A stretch of 64,000 bases of DNA from Sclerotiophoma versabilis (taxonomy: Eukaryota > Ascomycota > Dothideomycetes > Pleosporales > Didymellaceae). This document shows positions 11,838-20,963 of this stretch, piece by piece. The position numbers and the translations under genes were made by a program. Below the pieces are notes generated by a model. The model did no database searches. It was not told where the DNA came from and worked only from the letters and a program-made list of their open reading frames with translations. The stretch spans positions 496,001 through 560,000 of the forward strand of contig JAAROD010000094.1 of assembly GCA_012274445.1 (NCBI GenBank), given 5' to 3'. Every line of letters starts with the position of its first letter. The stretch's first letter is position 1.

Positions 11838-12765
11838 TGGATGATTGCTTCATGGTCATGGCACTTGTATGTATTACTTCCATGTGGGCAATCTTCTCTC
11901 TAACGAGCTACGTCTAGGCTGCCGGTCTTGCCATGATGGCCTTACTCTCAGCTGGTGTGCGTCGTGGCTATGGCCTTATCTTCAAGATATTGAAGATCCT
12001 TATGACCGTGAGCCAGCTCTCATGTACACGTATGTTGACCCTACTCCATCAATCTTGGCGTCCACCTTGGGAAAGATCTCAATGGTCCTCTTCCTTGTTC
12101 GTTTGCTGGGTCAATCAGTAAGATTCACTTGGGATCATTGTACTCAGTTATAGCAATTATGGTCGGCGCAAACGTCTTTACCGTGGGCGTGTTACTTGGC
12201 GGCTGTATACCGATCTAAAAGAGCTGGAACCCATACATCTCTGGCAGCTGCATCGACCCAAGTGTATTCAGATACGTTGGATGGATTCAATCTGGTACCT
12301 TTGATCTGACTTCAGACTGATGGTACTTAAAATACTAATCATCAGCCTAGCGAGGAATACATGGTATAGGGGGTACAGCTGAGGCAAAGCGTCAAGTAGA
12401 GTCTGACCTTTTCAATGTGCGGAGGTATATTGTGAGCTTAGTCGTGTCACTAGCCAATATCACTCGTCTAATAAGATGCAGTGTCGCCTCAGCTACGTTT
12501 ACCAAAATATTATACATGAGAGATATCAGCAAGGTCGCCGATGTCACTTATGCGTGGGCACCGATATCCATCTGCTACCTGTAGGTGAACCCGACATGGA
12601 ACATTGACTTAGCACGTACACAGAGCCGAAGTATTAATTCTCACAATCGCCGGCTCGCTGCCAACGCTAAGACCGATCACGCGTATTTGCTGCGGCGAAG
12701 GTTCTTCAAAGCACGTGCTTTTTGCGGTCTTCAAGAGAGATAACAACGACAGTAGCATGTACGAC
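11838..12765 (+). pseudogene. Pth11-like rhodopsin-domain receptor relic, copy 2
   Basis: Collinear with the live receptor gene at 18.2-19.6 kb through most of its length. MDDCFMVMAL matches SDDALMVLAL. An intron-like gap (about 11867..11917) sits exactly where the live gene has its first intron. DPYDREPALMYTYVDPTPSI and KISMVLFLVRLLG match the next exon. A deletion of a few nt shifts the frame before LGSLYSVIAIMVGANVF. A TAA replaces the Gln codon of the live PMQKAW motif. Later YMRDISKVADVTYAWAP matches YMRDLTKLSDVTYAWAP, and AEVLILTIAGSLPTLRP matches the last transmembrane exon. Dead by frameshift and nonsense changes. The differences look like ordinary divergence, not a pure C-to-T pattern. 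Confidence 0.85.
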
Positions 12766-13087
12766 CGGCTAGGAACTGCCGAAAATCAAGAACAGCCAAA
12801 GAAAAGACGGCTTAGAGTGCCCACCGCTCTACCGCTCTACCGTGCATGACCAGAAGAGTAATTCCTCCTAATCAAGGTCAGGTCAGACACAGCCTAGGAA
12901 ATATCACGGTTCAACAAGACTTAAGTCTTGCCTCGAGCGATCTCTCAGAGACTCTATGTCCTTGGAGAGTATAGAATGATAGTAGTAAATCGACTACATG
13001 TGATGATTAGCCCCCCTATGAGAGCAAGTTATCATCCCTTGGTTTTTCCCGAACTCGACGATTTATCTGACCGCCTATTTGCAGTGC

Positions 13088-13960
13088 TCAGTTCGAACCA
13101 TCTACCTGCCTAGCCTTGCTCGCCCTCTCAATACCCTTCCAATCCGCTGCATACTTCTTGCCAAAATCGAACTCCTTATCGTGTCTGTTGCAAAATTGAG
13201 CCAGCCTGTTCTTTCCTCTTTTCGATAGGTGGATGTGCAAGAGCTGAATGGCCACAACGGCGATCAACGCAATAATCACTAGACCAAGTGTGCCAGGAAC
13301 CCAATGCGGAAAATTGGCAGCGTCGTCTGTGGGAAGATGGGGATTGGAGGCCAAGCTGCAATCGCATGCTAGAACCAGTCCAGGCTACTTATGACAATTG
13401 CACGCTCTTTGTCGTTGCCGTCAGAGAGTTCATTCACCAAGGTGTAGCTGCGACATCTAGTTAGTCAGAACCCTACGACTGGAAGAGAATGCTTATCAAT
13501 AGCAGTCATGAGCTGCACCCCAAAACTCAAGAATGCAAAGAGCTTTGCGTTCTGAATTGGCGGCTAAAAAGTAAGAATCACATTTGGTATCAGCCCACAC
13601 ACGAGCGGCCCGAAGGCAAATACCATCCGGCTACTTGTATAGTCCAATAGAAAGCCCCAAAGCACATACAGGAGCCAGAGATGAGCTTTTCTCCCGGCGA
13701 GGTATGTTGCGGCCGACGACTGAGAACCCCTCAGGCTTCAGCCAAGTGTCGAAATAGTCGCTTGTCAGAATCCCATATGAACGAACGGAAACGGGCTGCT
13801 ATTATACAGGCGGCCAAAAAGCTTGAGCCAACAGAAATACGTTTTCAATAATGTTCAGCGCCATTTTGGTAATTGAGCGGGGTTTATCTTGCTCTGTAAC
13901 GCACTGATAAGGAATACTAGAAGGGATTGATCTGTCTCTTTTACGCAGCTAACTTTACCA
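13088..13960 (-). pseudogene. Decayed MFS transporter (Dal5/allantoate-permease-like)
   Basis: Pieces of one major facilitator protein are spread over several frames. In order they are SYGILTSDYFDTWLKPEGFS, FGPLVCGLIPNVILTF, NELSDGNDKERAIVISSLDWF, AIAAWPPIPIFPQT and the C-terminal piece PTDDAANFPHWVPGTLGLVI with a last membrane segment and a basic tail (13088..13354). Their order and content fit the C-terminal half of anion:cation symporter family transporters. In-frame stops (for example after SSLDWF) and frame changes break it. The N-terminal half is not visible. The 88-codon frame at its end could be mistaken for a small membrane protein, but its content is the tail of this transporter. 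Confidence 0.7.
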
Positions 13961-14582
13961 TGTGCGATGCAGCATCTCTTTTGCAATACACACTATTCTT
14001 CTGCAATCAGCCTTTTTCGACAGAGATACACCCCTGGTCGTGGCAGTCAGCAGTCTTGTACCCCAGATGGGTTCTTCCCTGGAGGGACGAAGCACATTAT
14101 CGCTAGGGTGCATGTTGCAACCTCTATAATTCAGTGCAGGATGCTGTTACCCGGCAATGCAACGAATGGCGGGATCTACTATGGCGGCGTCGAGAGAACC
14201 GTTGAGCTTCAAACAACTCATTCTTTGCAGCTTAACAACAAGACGCTTACACATCAGACCAAGAAAAAACAGGGAATCAAACAAGCAACTTAAGTTGTTG
14301 TTGGAAAAGATTCTGATAAGCTTCAGCCCTCCAACAGCGGCTGTTTGTAGCTCATCCTACACCTCACCTTGTTCGTACCCAAGACTACGCGAAGTGAGCT
14401 CTGTGGTGAGGGCACAACGAGACTCTGCAGAGATGCAGACCATTGATGATACCTGCGAGTCATGCGAGCTTGACATGCACGAGGGAGGACAAAATGATAC
14501 TGATAGTCGTGCGCGTTATCATCCACAGATACAGGTGACCTTCGCACCCACTCTTAGGGACCGATGTATGAGATTGGAGCGC

Positions 14583-14589
14583 AAAAAAA
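14583..14589 (-). terminator. RNA polymerase III terminator (T7)
   Basis: On the minus strand a run of seven T begins 6 nt after the discriminator base of the tRNA-Glu gene. This is the standard Pol III stop and indicates that the interrupted tRNA gene is a transcription unit. Confidence 0.8.
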
Positions 14590-14629
14590 GATGCTTCCGT
14601 CACGGGGAATCGAACCCCGGCCACATCGG

Positions 14630-14639
14630 CACTTGCTGG
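14630..14639 (-). other. Short canonical tRNA intron (anticodon loop)
   Basis: Ten nucleotides lie after anticodon-adjacent A37 and before C38, where tRNA splicing endonuclease cuts nuclear tRNAs. The boundary can be moved by one base because a C is repeated. Removing it restores a 7-nt loop and a 5-bp anticodon stem. Confidence 0.75.
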
Positions 14640-14661
14640 TGAGAGCGATGTATCCTAGCCA

Positions 14662-14713
14662 CTGTTTGTTATTAGTGATGGTTGGTGGATAAGGGGATAA
14701 TGGTTGAGCTTAC
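14662..14713 (-). other. Spliceosomal-type intron inside the tRNA-Glu D-loop
   Basis: A 52-nt insert on the minus strand begins GTAAGC and ends AACAG. It has a CACTAATAAC branch-site-like segment about a dozen nt before its end and is flanked by exon bases AG and T, the usual spliceosomal consensus. Its length falls within the 44-61 nt of most protein-gene introns in this window. Excision restores tRNA positions 15 and 16 exactly. It has no evident bulge-helix-bulge pairing with the tRNA. It interrupts the internal box A promoter. That it is spliced out is inference. Confidence 0.75.
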
Positions 14714-15101
14714 CTAGACCATAACGGATGTTTTTGATGAAAGCGAGAAAATTTTTGAATATCATATCCCTATTTGAATGTAATCCTTTGGAATGATTAT
14801 CATTCAGTTTCCGTCGTCTTGGTGGTGTAGTAGGCTTTTGATTAGAGCTGCAACATTTGTGCGCACCCTTGCCGAATTCGGCGGGCTTTGGACGCTAAAT
14901 CCTAGGAGGTTCACAGCTGCCGAAAGAGCTTCGTCTGCAAATTCTCTGGTTATCAAAGAAGATTAGTTAGGGTCGCCATAGCTGCAAACACATTTGTTCG
15001 TTGCAATAGGTGTTGAAGGACGCGTGCTGGTGTTACGCGCCATGGCTCTGCCGTATTTTCTTTCTTTCTTCGCTGTCTAACCATGCACAACCATCTGCAC
15101 T

Positions 15102-15878
15102 TCATCCAACAGGAGGTTTCTTCGGCCCCAGCGCTCCACCGAGGATGGCAGGATCCAGCATCTTAGCTTCCTGTACATCAATACCGCACCTCACAAACAT
15201 GCTCCTCCAAAGAGCACCAACGGGGCGCTCTTCCGGCATGAACACGACTGTGTTGACGTACGTGGTGGTTGTGTTGTAACAATCAGCCTCGTTGAACAGT
15301 TGCGCTTCGCAATTGTCACCCTTCTCGGAAAAGAATACGCCACACCGCGCATCGCTGGAAAGATTGATGCACGACCCGTTCTTCCACTGCGCTGCAGGTC
15401 GCGCGAAGGACATCTTCTGCAGCAGGCCGCCGCGACAGTGCTTGGGACCGCCGGAGCCGGAGTACGAAAGTGCGAGGATTGGGATTTGCGCGACAGGCTG
15501 TGGTGTCGATGTGGTTGCTAGTGAAGATGTCGGCTCTGGCTCGATGTATCCTCCATCAGCTGCGCTTGAGGTCGGTGCCGGCGTTTCCTGATCTCCCATC
15601 ACACCTTCAGCTGTCCGAGTCATTGTTGGTGCGTAGACTGCTGGCGCAGTGGTAGTTCCGTTCAAAATATCGGCGCGATCGAAGTCGGTGCCGTTCAGCA
15701 GCGCTTTCGCGGTGAACTCGCGCTCAGACTCGCCGTACTTCGCTGCTTGTGCAAGTGTTACTGCCATTATCTTCGGTGGTGGTGCGCGAATCTCAATCGA
15801 AGTTGCCAGCAGCGTTGCGACCAGCAAGAGCAGAAGAGTAGCCGTGAGAAGGAGAACGAGGCGCCTCGGTATCGCCAT
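15102..15878 (-). CDS. Conserved hypothetical protein, single membrane anchor with Cys-containing outer domain
   Basis: The chosen start gives 258 residues; an in-frame ATG 156 nt upstream exists but adds unlikely sequence. A short basic N-terminus (MAIPRR) is followed by a strong hydrophobic segment (about residues 7-27), so it is a type II membrane or secreted protein. A variable Thr/Ser/Pro linker follows. The C-terminal half (about 140-258) carries GGPKHCRG, LLQKM, CINLSSDARCGVFFSEKGDN, then ERPVGALWRSMFVRCGI and ends KKPPVG. The even spread of cysteines suggests disulfides outside the cell. I recall similar architecture among hypothetical proteins of related fungi but cannot name a domain. 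Function unknown. It lies just downstream of the O-methyltransferase on the same strand, about 200 bp apart. Confidence 0.75.
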   Translation of the reverse strand: MAIPRRLVLLLTATLLLLLVATLLATSIEIRAPPPKIMAVTLAQAAKYGESEREFTAKALLNGTDFDRADILNGTTTAPAVYAPTMTRTAEGVMGDQETPAPTSSAADGGYIEPEPTSSLATTSTPQPVAQIPILALSYSGSGGPKHCRGGLLQKMSFARPAAQWKNGSCINLSSDARCGVFFSEKGDNCEAQLFNEADCYNTTTTYVNTVVFMPEERPVGALWRSMFVRCGIDVQEAKMLDPAILGGALGPKKPPVG

Positions 15879-16080
15879 AACGATCGATCTGCGTGCAAGA
15901 CATTGAATAACGGAGAAGTGAGAGAGTATGGTCTTGTGGGGGTTCGAGATGTGTTGAAATAGTGTTGCAACCCACGTTTCATCCCCGCGAACCTCTGAAA
16001 CGCTTCCAATCAAACTCGCCAAAGGTTCAATCAAAGAAGAACGTCTTATCTAACGCTGCAATCATCATCGCTTCAACAAA

Positions 16081-17479
16081 CTAAGGTGTTCCAACTGCTT
16101 CGGCCAGGTTCAACACAATAATGCCAGTACCATCACCGGGTGGCTGGTAGAAACCCTCAATCGTGAGGTCAGCTCTTTTGAACAACGCTCTCCACTGCCT
16201 CTCAGTTCGCTCCATTGCTGAAAGTAGTGCCATCATCTGCATATCCCACATAGCTGGTAGTAGTGATGCACCTTTTACAGGAAGTATAAAGTCCTCAACA
16301 ATGAGGGTTGAATAACCTCTCTTCATGCCTGCTGTTACATTTCTAAGCAGCTTCAAGCATAGTTCATCGTTCCAGTCGTGCAGAATGAACTTCATGTAGT
16401 AGATCCGAGCATCTGGCTACTGTCAGTCTAATGTTTGCATGCGCGTCGAAAGTCCTTACTGGGAACGACCTCGTCCTGGAAAAAATCGAAAGATCGTTTC
16501 TCAACGCCCGCAAGATTCAACGTTTTATCATCGATCACATGAGGCAAGTCCATCAGGATGTACCTGCCGGGGTAGCTAGAGAATTTATGTTTGAAGTCAA
16601 GGAGGTCATGCCCCCTACCTCCTGCAACATCAACGTAAAGAATGTCATCGTCGTTCACCGGCTTGGCAGTATCATCGAGCAATTTTTGTTGCACAGGAAA
16701 CCAATCGACCCACACTGGCCGACTCCCTCGGTCGCCCTCGAAGAATGCGTGTGCAGCGTTAAGAAGTTTTGGGTTTGCGGCGATAAACGGCCATAGATTC
16801 TGTCCAGGGATGTTGTGGCCGTACTGTGCTGGACCAGAGTTCTGGTCGTTCGGGTTCCTGTAGCCGTCCTTCTCAAAGTACTCAGGCAGCTTAGCCATCG
16901 AAATCATTCCGGCGTCATAGCTGTTGCAACCATCAGTCTGTCGAAATTGCTTCTTTTTGAGCCAACATACATAAATTCAACCAGACCTGCCGTTTGCCTT
17001 GTGGCAAGTGCCTTTGTCAAGGGGTTAGGTCCATACGTCGACTCGTCCAATTCTGCAACGTATCCTGATGCAGTGACCACGCGAAGCAGACGTTCTGCAG
17101 GATGTATTAGCGAATCTTCGAAGTTGGCAGTGTTGGTGGACGTACCAAGCAAAATCGTATCGGCCTTTGTAATAGCCGCCAGCTCTTGCGACGTGATCCG
17201 CTCTTCCTCAACAATGTGTTTGAAGACTCCCAATTCCAAAAGTGATCTCGTGGCCATAAAGATTGAGGGCTAAAATGATGGCTATTAGTGTGAGGATTGT
17301 CACAATTCAGAAAATCACAATACCTGATAGGCTAGCTTGGTGATAGCATCCTCAGGTTTTTGCAGGGCAGCTACAAGTCTTGTGGCTGCTTCTAGCAGAG
17401 TAACTCGCAGCTTCTCTGGAAGTGTGCCATTGATAGCAGCCGTCGTTACCGATTCGATTATCGAGCGTGCGGCGTCCAT
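16081..17479 (-). CDS. SAM-dependent O-methyltransferase
   Basis: Four exons on the minus strand, 17479..17324, 17269..16971, 16920..16460 and 16412..16081, give 415 residues; the introns are 54, 50 and 47 nt and all joins restore frame. The N-terminal half is a helical dimerisation region with LGVFKHIVEE. The SAM motif is DVAGGRGHDLLDFK. The acidic DLPHVI turn follows, and the catalytic base is in ILHDWND (His near 317). This is the plant-caffeate/fungal class I small-molecule O-methyltransferase fold that methylates hydroxyls of aromatic or polyketide metabolites. Its substrate is unknown. It is divergently transcribed from a Pth11-like receptor, with 677 bp between start codons, and no synthase is visible nearby. 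Confidence 0.9.
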
Positions 17480-18156
17480 CTTCGATTGTGAGATGAACAG
17501 CTGGATCGAGATCTTGCCCTATCTTGGGGATACAGGTCTTCATATGACCGTACGGTCGAATCCACAGCATTTCCGGGCGTGACACACTAAGCGATATGAA
17601 CATGGGGTTGTGTTGGAACAGGACTCCACTAATACGCTTGAGCTCATGCTAACGTTAGGGGTGGGGAAGCCACGGCCCGTAGGTAGCGACCCTGGCTCTC
17701 ACCATGAAAACCACCCCAACCTTATAAAACAACCTGTGTACATTGAACAACCATGCATATTCGCAATTTCTCGTGGAACACCTTGAGTTTGACTCATCAT
17801 GACGACGAGATAATTGCTTTCCACAGCACGGCTCGGTTGGAACATTGTCCCGAAAGCGAGAAGCCGCGGAGCAGGTCCCACTTGCCTCCAAGTGGTCTTA
17901 TCCCGCGGTGCCAAGGAGGCGTGATAGGCACGGAGTGGCTAGCAATCATATTACCGGACCACCAGCCGCGTTACCAACGCACCTTTGTCCTATACTGGGC
18001 CTTAAGGATGGTCAACCTTGCAATGCGGTGTCGAACAGCTTCGATCAACACGACCCTTGCCGCGAGGAAGAACCAGGATGTATCTCTGCTTGCCATCTGC
18101 TACCATGACATCCTCCACGGGCTTCCCCAATCTCAAAACTGACCTTTGCGGCCAGA
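17480..18156. promoter_or_regulatory. Divergent promoter between methyltransferase and receptor genes
   Basis: About 680 bp separate two diverging start codons, with no credible gene between them. The two genes may share regulators. A TATAAAA occurs near 17723 on the plus strand, but it is over 400 bp from the receptor start, so its role is uncertain. Confidence 0.45.
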
Positions 18157-19590
18157 ATGGTCAGCGACTACAGATCACAGCTCAATATTGTCGGATGGAC
18201 GTTGTGTAGCGTAGCCATTTTGGTGGTCGGCGCAAGAAGCTACTGTCGCTATTTCCTGATACACAGCTTTGGATCTGATGATGCACTTATGGTACTCGCT
18301 CTGGTACGTTCTTTCTCCGCACATCTTTGTGTTAGGCTCATAACCACAGGCTACTGGCATTGCTATGACAGCGCTGGTCTCGACAGGTGTACATCACGGT
18401 TATGGCTTGCATCTTGACGATATCAAGGATCCGAAAGATCGCGAACAGGCGTTGATGTACACCTACGTTGCACCATCAATCTCTATTGTAGCATCGACAT
18501 TTGGAAAAGTGTCTATGGTCCTCTTTCTTGTACGACTATTAGGTCACTCAGCAAAGAAACGACATCTGTGGTTTCTCTATTCGGTTACAGTTATCATGAT
18601 TGGACTGAACATCTTTGCTATAGGAATATTGCTGGGAGGTTGTTCTCCAATGCAGAAAGCTTGGGTACCAACTACACCCGGAACGTGCATCAATCCGAAC
18701 ATGTTCGAGTATGGCGGCAGGGTGCAGTCAAGTACGCACGTTCACAGCCGATACACGTCGGACAATTGCTAACTCTAAACAGTCTGGAACGCTATCATGG
18801 ACCTGACTACAGCTCTATTTCCTGTTTACATGGTCTGGAGGCTTCAGATGAAGAGGAGTACGAAATGGGGGCTCAGTTTTTTGATGTGTGGTGGCGTCTT
18901 GTAAGCTTGCAGTATGAAGACTTGAAGCTAATGTCGCTGATGTGATATAGCGCGGCTGCTGCAACTTTCGTCAAAGTTTACTACATGCGCGATCTGACCA
19001 AACTGTCGGATGTCACGTACGCATGGGCACCCATCTCACTATGGTATATGTGAGTTTGCCTCATTGTCGCAAAAGCTGTCCCATTCACTGACTCAGAAAT
19101 ACATAGGGCTGAAGTTTTCGTCCTCAATATTGCCGGTTCTCTTCCAACTCTCCGACCGCTTTACTCTCAGATCCGTGGCCACCTGCCTTCAAGCGTTGTC
19201 TCCGCTTTGTCCAGAAAGAACCGTACTGGATCCAGCAGCCGGCAACACGGTACAGGACAGGAAGCCTTCCACACCGTAGGCTCAGAGCCATCGAAGAAAG
19301 CTGGGAATCGAGGAGCAGGCAACATCACCATCGATCTTGACGACATCGACAACATGAATGTAAATACGAAGCGAGATGCAGGATCAAGTACGGAATCAAT
19401 TTTAATGACAAAAGTCCCGCAAGTACAGAGGTCAAGCACCATCAATGAGTCGAAGGCACCTTCCATCGACACAACAGAGAGCTGTGGAGAGACTGGTATT
19501 CAAGTAAGACAAGATTTCTCAATTGGATATGAGGAGCGTTCTGAACAAGATGCATTTGCTTTCGAGCGCAGTAGACGGCCTGTGACGTAA
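18157..19590 (+). CDS. Pth11-like rhodopsin-domain integral membrane protein
   Basis: Five exons, 18157..18303, 18350..18731, 18783..18900, 18951..19049 and 19107..19590, give 409 residues with all phases agreeing. The predicted protein has about seven hydrophobic segments. Conserved signatures are SDDALMVLAL, HHGYGLHLDDI, ALMYTYVAPSISI, FGKVSMVLFLVRLLG, WNAIMDLTTALFPVYMVW, KVYYMRDLTKLSDVTYAWAP and AEVFVLNIAGSLPTLRPL. A hydrophilic, Ser/Thr-rich cytoplasmic tail of about 140 residues follows. These mark the fungal rhodopsin-like domain family (Pth11-type putative GPCRs), thought to sense surface or host signals. No CFEM domain is present. Two dead paralogues lie 6-7 kb upstream in the same orientation. 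The ligand is unknown. Confidence 0.88.
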
Positions 19591-20963
19591 AAGCATGGAA
19601 AGTACTTCGACACTATTCTCACAGCTAGGACCGCGTAAGCAATAGACCCCAAAATGATGTTCTATTAGACTCGATTCCGCGCAAGCATTCCACCATCACG
19701 ATTCTTGAAGCAGGCTTCATCGTAACAAATCTGGGCTCTAACCCATCGAAAGTAGACTTTAGGCGGCACCGATAGGTACTGGTACAGACAGTTTGCTTTC
19801 GAGTGCGCCTTGCAAGCCCTAAAGAGCTTAATTGCCCAGAGTTCTCGCAATTGAAAAACAGGTCTTGTACCCGGCACTCAGAACGGATGTGGTTGTTTCA
19901 GTTGCCCTTTGTGCGGAATTTGCTCCTCTCGCACGGTGGAGGAGGTACAGATTTGCCCAGCGCCGTAACATGACCGACAGCATCCTGGTCGTTACGCGTC
20001 ACAACGACGCGGGGTGCCAAATATGTGGATATTAATTCGCAGTAATACAAGGATAGCAGTGATGAGTACATCCGCTGCATTGCTGCAAGCATTGTGCAGT
20101 TGGAGAATTTGAATCTTGAAGTACTCGAGGAGATGCAGCAGGCTGATATTTGGACCACGCGGTGTGTGGATGAGTGCATCTTTGACGGAGTTCTGAGTGT
20201 CGATGACTTCGAATATGGTACTCAGATTCATCAAGGCCGCACCAAATACGTTCTTCGTATAGACGATGAGTTGGCGGGCGCCACTATTACCGCCAACCAG
20301 GCGCGGCCGGGCGAACGTTTTAATGAGATTCCCTTTCGCGTTGCCGATGGTAACGGACTTGCTGGTACCGAAGTTGAAGACTTTTGGGTTGCCAGCGTCT
20401 GTGTAATGGTTGAGCGGGTGGGCATTTGGCATGGTACAGGCGTGTGCGACACATTGCCGGCATGGATTATGGGTGACAGACTTTTGACCACGAGTTCTGC
20501 GATATCGAGCTCAGTAATGCGCCAAAGATAGGGAAGCCGAAGAAGTGGCGGATGGTGGAGATCTCGGTGTATCTAGAGATCTTACGTTCCAATTATGAGC
20601 CTCCGAATGTTTAGCCCATGGGGGTATCGAGAGTGCCTTAGGGTGTAGATTCGTCATAGTAGAAACTATCGCAGAAGGATGGTAAATCACATCAGACAGT
20701 TTGGAAGCTGGGTAGTTGAAAACCGAGTCCGTCGAGGAGATGTAGCTCGACAGCAACTGCGATGAGGGCGATTTTGTATCAAGCGGTAACGCATAAAGTA
20801 TAAGGTAGCAGCCAAGAGCCGCAGCTTAGTCAAACTGAATGGGAATCGAACAGGATGGCAAAAGGTTGTTCCAAGCAACTCAGAATGAAATGCCAATTTT
20901 ATTTCACATTTGGTCTTTTATGGGCCTCTAAAGCGTCAGTGGAAACGTCAGGCAGGTACTTCC
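19591..20963. other. Intergenic region with overlapping antiparallel frames
   Basis: No gene could be recognised in about 1.4 kb. Between 19992 and 20531 frames of about 145 codons are open on both strands. The minus-strand one (20432..19992) has more protein-like composition but no motif known to me and no clear continuation. It could be a relic or an unrecognised small gene. Confidence 0.4.

Larger units (their letters stand above)
14595..14728 (-). tRNA. tRNA-Glu (CUC) with two introns, one in the D-loop
   Basis: Read on the minus strand, the gene is 134 nt. Removing 14713..14662 (52 nt) and 14639..14630 (10 nt) leaves 72 nt that fold as a complete tRNA. It has a 7-bp acceptor stem (TCCGTTA with TGACGGA, one G-U pair) and a D-stem GTCT/GGAT with the D-loop GG. 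The anticodon stem is CATCG/CGATG with loop CTCTCAC and anticodon CTC, and the T-arm is CGGGG TTCGATT CCCCG. The discriminator is A. The 10-nt interruption sits after position 37, the standard place for tRNA introns. The 52-nt one sits between positions 15 and 16 and splits box A. CCA is not encoded, as is normal in eukaryotes. A T7 terminator follows. Expression is inferred. A tRNA gene broken by a recent insertion is the alternative. Confidence 0.85.

Noticed and set aside
11838..12765. RIP as the cause of receptor relic decay
   Set aside because: Differences from the live copy include many transversions and indels and no clear excess of CpA-to-TpA changes was visible; a proper dinucleotide count could reopen the question.
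13088..13354. Independent small one-TM protein
   Set aside because: Its sequence continues the order of MFS fragments upstream on the same strand, so it is the tail of a decayed transporter.
15879..16034. Upstream in-frame start for the 15.1-15.9 kb membrane protein
   Set aside because: The extra 52 residues lack conserved character and would bury the basic-hydrophobic signal-anchor that the later ATG places at the N-terminus.
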